DNA from: Candidatus Aminicenantota bacterium
GTDB lineage: Bacteria; Acidobacteriota; Aminicenantia; Aminicenantales; Saccharicenantaceae
Length of the DNA stretch: 64,000 bases
Direction: 5' to 3'
Assembly (NCBI GenBank): GCA_017999365.1
Contig: JAGNLW010000001.1
Location: forward strand, 1,248,239-1,312,238
The notes under the pieces are model-generated. The model was given only the letters and a program-made list of their open reading frames with translations. It did no database searches and was not told the DNA's origin. Shown one piece after another: positions 62,323-64,000 of this stretch. Positions within the stretch are counted from its first letter, which is position 1; every line of letters starts with the position of its first letter. A program made the position numbers and the translations under genes.

Positions 62323-62328
62323 TATAAT
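62323..62328 (+). promoter_or_regulatory. -10 box directly before the lolA start (probable leaderless gene)
   Basis: Perfect TATAAT, 7 bases before the ATG at 62336. No Shine-Dalgarno site lies between, and no clear -35 box is seen. Confidence 0.58.
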
Positions 62329-62335
62329 GGGCTCC

Positions 62336-63073
62336 ATGAACCGCCTCTCGCCTGTCCGCGCAGCCCTGGTTACCCTCGTCATCACGGCCTTTGGCGCGGT
62401 CCAGGCCCCGGCCCAGACCATGTCCGCCTCCCCCGTACCCCAAGCCGCCGCGCCCGCCGCGACTCCCCCGGCCCTGACGGCTGGCCAGGCCGTGGCCAAG
62501 CTCCAGGCCTCCCTCAAGGCTCTGACCACTCTGCGGGCCAAATTCGAACAACTCCACTATTCCCTGACCGTCACGGAGCCCATCCGCGAGACCGGGGAGC
62601 TCTTCCTGAGCAAGCCCGACCGCATGCGCTGGGAGTACAAGGATCCCCAGGACAAGGTCTTCCTCTACAAGGCGGGCGTCGTCGAGATGTACCTGCCCGA
62701 GGAGAAGCAGCTGACCCGCAGCCCCGTCCCCCCGGAGACCCTCAAGACCGACATCTTCGGCCTCTTCCTGGGCGTCATGCCCGTCGAGGAGGCTTACACG
62801 GTCGAGGACAGCCCCTTCCCGACCGACGCCGCCCGGGTCCGCCAGATCAAGCTGACGCCCCGGGAGGAGGGGGACTTCTCGTACCTCCTCCTCGAGATCG
62901 ACGAGGCCGCCTGGCTCCCCCGCCGGGTCCTGTTCTACGAGTGGTCCGGGAACAAGCGCGAGTTCGTCTTCAGCCAGGTCCGGACCGGGGTCCGCATCCT
63001 CGAACGGACCTTCTCCCTCAAGGTCCCCCCGGACACCGAGATCATCGACGACACGGAGGGCGCCATCCGCTAG
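62336..63073 (+). CDS. lolA: LolA-like outer-membrane lipoprotein carrier
   Basis: 245 residues with a signal peptide (about 1-27). After an Ala/Pro linker the LolA fold starts (KLQASLKALTTLRAKFEQLHY) with the family block GELFLSKPDRMRWEYKDP and later VVEMYLPEEKQLTR. LolA carries lipoproteins through the periplasm from LolCDE to the outer membrane. The start at 62336 is set by the signal peptide and the -10 box 7 bases before it. The gene precedes an ECF sigma gene, which may link lipoprotein transport and envelope stress (inference). Confidence 0.87.
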   Translation: MNRLSPVRAALVTLVITAFGAVQAPAQTMSASPVPQAAAPAATPPALTAGQAVAKLQASLKALTTLRAKFEQLHYSLTVTEPIRETGELFLSKPDRMRWEYKDPQDKVFLYKAGVVEMYLPEEKQLTRSPVPPETLKTDIFGLFLGVMPVEEAYTVEDSPFPTDAARVRQIKLTPREEGDFSYLLLEIDEAAWLPRRVLFYEWSGNKREFVFSQVRTGVRILERTFSLKVPPDTEIIDDTEGAIR

Positions 63074-63131
63074 GCGCTGAACCTTTAGGCCGCTGGTCCG
63101 TATGAACACCCGAGGGCAGGATACTCTCTCG

Positions 63132-63692
63132 ATGACAGACGACCGGAAGCTGGTATCCCGCGCCCTCAAAGGAGACCGTAAGGCGTTCGAAATGTTGGTC
63201 CGCAAGTACGAGCAGCCGCTCACGAGCTACCTCGGCCGCATGACCGGGGAGCGGGAGGCGGCGCTCGACTTCGCCCAGGAGATCTTCCTCAAGGTCTACT
63301 GCTCGCTCGACTCCTACAGCCCGGCCTACAAGTTCAGCACCTGGCTGTTCAAGATCGCCTCCAACCACATGATCGACCACTGGCGCAAGAAGAAGATCGC
63401 CACGGTCTCGCTCGACCAGCCCGTGGGCGACGAGGACGACGACCTCCTGCCCCAGGTCGCCGACCCCGGCCCGTCGGTCGTCCGTAAGTTCGAGCTGGCC
63501 GAGATCCGGAGGAAGATCGAGCGGGCCCTGGAGACCGTCCCCGAGGCGCTCCGGGAGCTGTTCGTCCTTCGCCACGTCAACGAGTTCTCGTACGAGGAGA
63601 TCGCCGAGATCAAGAGCCTGCCCGTCGGCACGGTCAAGAACCGGGTCTTCCAGGCCAAGGAACTGCTCCGCAAGAGGATGGAGGCCGCATGA
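63132..63692 (+). CDS. ECF RNA polymerase sigma factor
   Basis: 186 residues from the ATG at 63132; an alternative ATG at 63102 adds ten residues. Region 2 is present (DDRKLVSRALKGDRKAFEML, FAQEIFLKVYCSLDSYSP, FSTWLFKIASNHMIDHWRKK), then an acidic linker and region 4 (FSYEEIAEIKSLPVGTVKNR). GATACT lies 6 bases before 63132 and could be a -10 box; no ribosome binding site is clear at either start. The stop overlaps the anti-sigma start (ATGA). Confidence 0.93.
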   Translation: MTDDRKLVSRALKGDRKAFEMLVRKYEQPLTSYLGRMTGEREAALDFAQEIFLKVYCSLDSYSPAYKFSTWLFKIASNHMIDHWRKKKIATVSLDQPVGDEDDDLLPQVADPGPSVVRKFELAEIRRKIERALETVPEALRELFVLRHVNEFSYEEIAEIKSLPVGTVKNRVFQAKELLRKRMEAA

Positions 63693-64000
63693 ACGCCCAC
63701 CCCCGCGCCGCCGACCTCTACCTCTATCTCGAGGACGGGCTCAATCCCTACGAGGCCCGCAAGATCGAGGAGCACGTCGAGGCCTGCCCCGGCTGCCGCG
63801 AGGCCCTGGAAGAGCGCCGGCTCCTCCACGAGGCCTTCACGACCCTGCCCCCGTTCGAGGTCCCCGAGGGCTTCGCCCGCTCGGTCCTGGCCGCCCTGCC
63901 GGAGCCCGAGCCGGCCCGGGGCGGCTGGGAGGCGCTTCTGGCCGGGCTCACCGCGCTGACCCTGGCCCTGCTCGGCTTCTATTTCTTTACGGGGCACGGG
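63689..64000 (+). CDS. zinc-finger anti-sigma factor, N-terminal part (cut by window end)
   Basis: 104 residues are visible. The zf-HC2 motif reads H-V-E-A-C-P-G-C (EEHVEACPGCREALEER). A membrane segment starts at about residue 83 (LLAGLTALTLALLGFYFF). It should sequester the sigma factor encoded just upstream; ATGA overlap couples the two genes. The extracytoplasmic part lies outside the window. Confidence 0.87.
   Translation, partial: MNAHPRAADLYLYLEDGLNPYEARKIEEHVEACPGCREALEERRLLHEAFTTLPPFEVPEGFARSVLAALPEPEPARGGWEALLAGLTALTLALLGFYFFTGHG

Overview
The window is a very GC-rich, densely coded bacterial chromosome segment with 59 supported protein genes, one tRNA, and no gap over 300 bases without a gene. 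The gene content is Gram-negative (LolA, three TolC/RND-type efflux components sets, a TonB-dependent receptor with a carboxypeptidase-regulatory-like N-terminus). Several families point to Candidatus Aminicenantes or a close Acidobacteriota-related lineage: the acidobacterial VWFA-related protein, a GWxTD-domain lipoprotein, paired DUF4097 proteins behind an ECF sigma/anti-sigma pair, and 6-bladed beta-propeller proteins. That placement is inference from gene content; no rRNA is present.

Layout. 0-3.3 kb: end of an ECF sigma gene, its anti-sigma factor with a HEAT-like C-terminus, and two DUF4097 envelope proteins, closed by a strong terminator. 3.3-5.0 kb: an amino acid permease between two 21-bp perfect inverted repeats. 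5.0-15.6 kb: secreted and envelope enzymes (amidohydrolase, serine hydrolase, bilobal aspartyl protease, VWFA protein, TPR protein) and an OSBS/racemase-family enzyme. 15.7-18.4 kb: a self-contained ABC-transporter operon with its own winged-helix regulator and a palindromic operator on the promoter. 18.4-25.6 kb: glycosyltransferase, TolC protein, and a NEW3-domain protein with two ABC-2 permeases but no ATPase. 25.6-26.4 kb: an AT-richer VapBC-type toxin-antitoxin module beside a repeat. 26.4-37.7 kb: tsaD, then an RND efflux operon (adaptor, two beta-propeller proteins, two pumps). 37.7-44.5 kb: mtnA, lepA, tatA, a ROK kinase and several unknown envelope proteins, with a dense cluster of palindromic repeats. 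44.6-50.2 kb: TonB-dependent receptor, GWxTD lipoprotein, tRNA-Leu(CAG), and a bacterial eRF1-like protein. 50.2-56.5 kb: a TetR-TolC-adaptor-RND operon. 56.6-64 kb: xerD, a glyoxalase-II-like hydrolase, an AMMECR1 protein, a sodium:solute symporter, lolA, and a second ECF sigma/anti-sigma pair cut by the window end.

Two patterns stand out beyond the gene list. First, a family of GGGG-starting REP-like palindromes in three sequence classes sits only at gene borders, clusters around lepA, abuts the -35 boxes of two promoters, and supplies the start codon of one gene. Second, six or seven genes have a -10 box only 6-8 bases before the start codon, so their transcripts are probably leaderless, while neighbouring genes have strong Shine-Dalgarno sites. 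Start codons were moved from the longest reading frame where a signal peptide, ribosome binding site, overlap or -10 box decided it.
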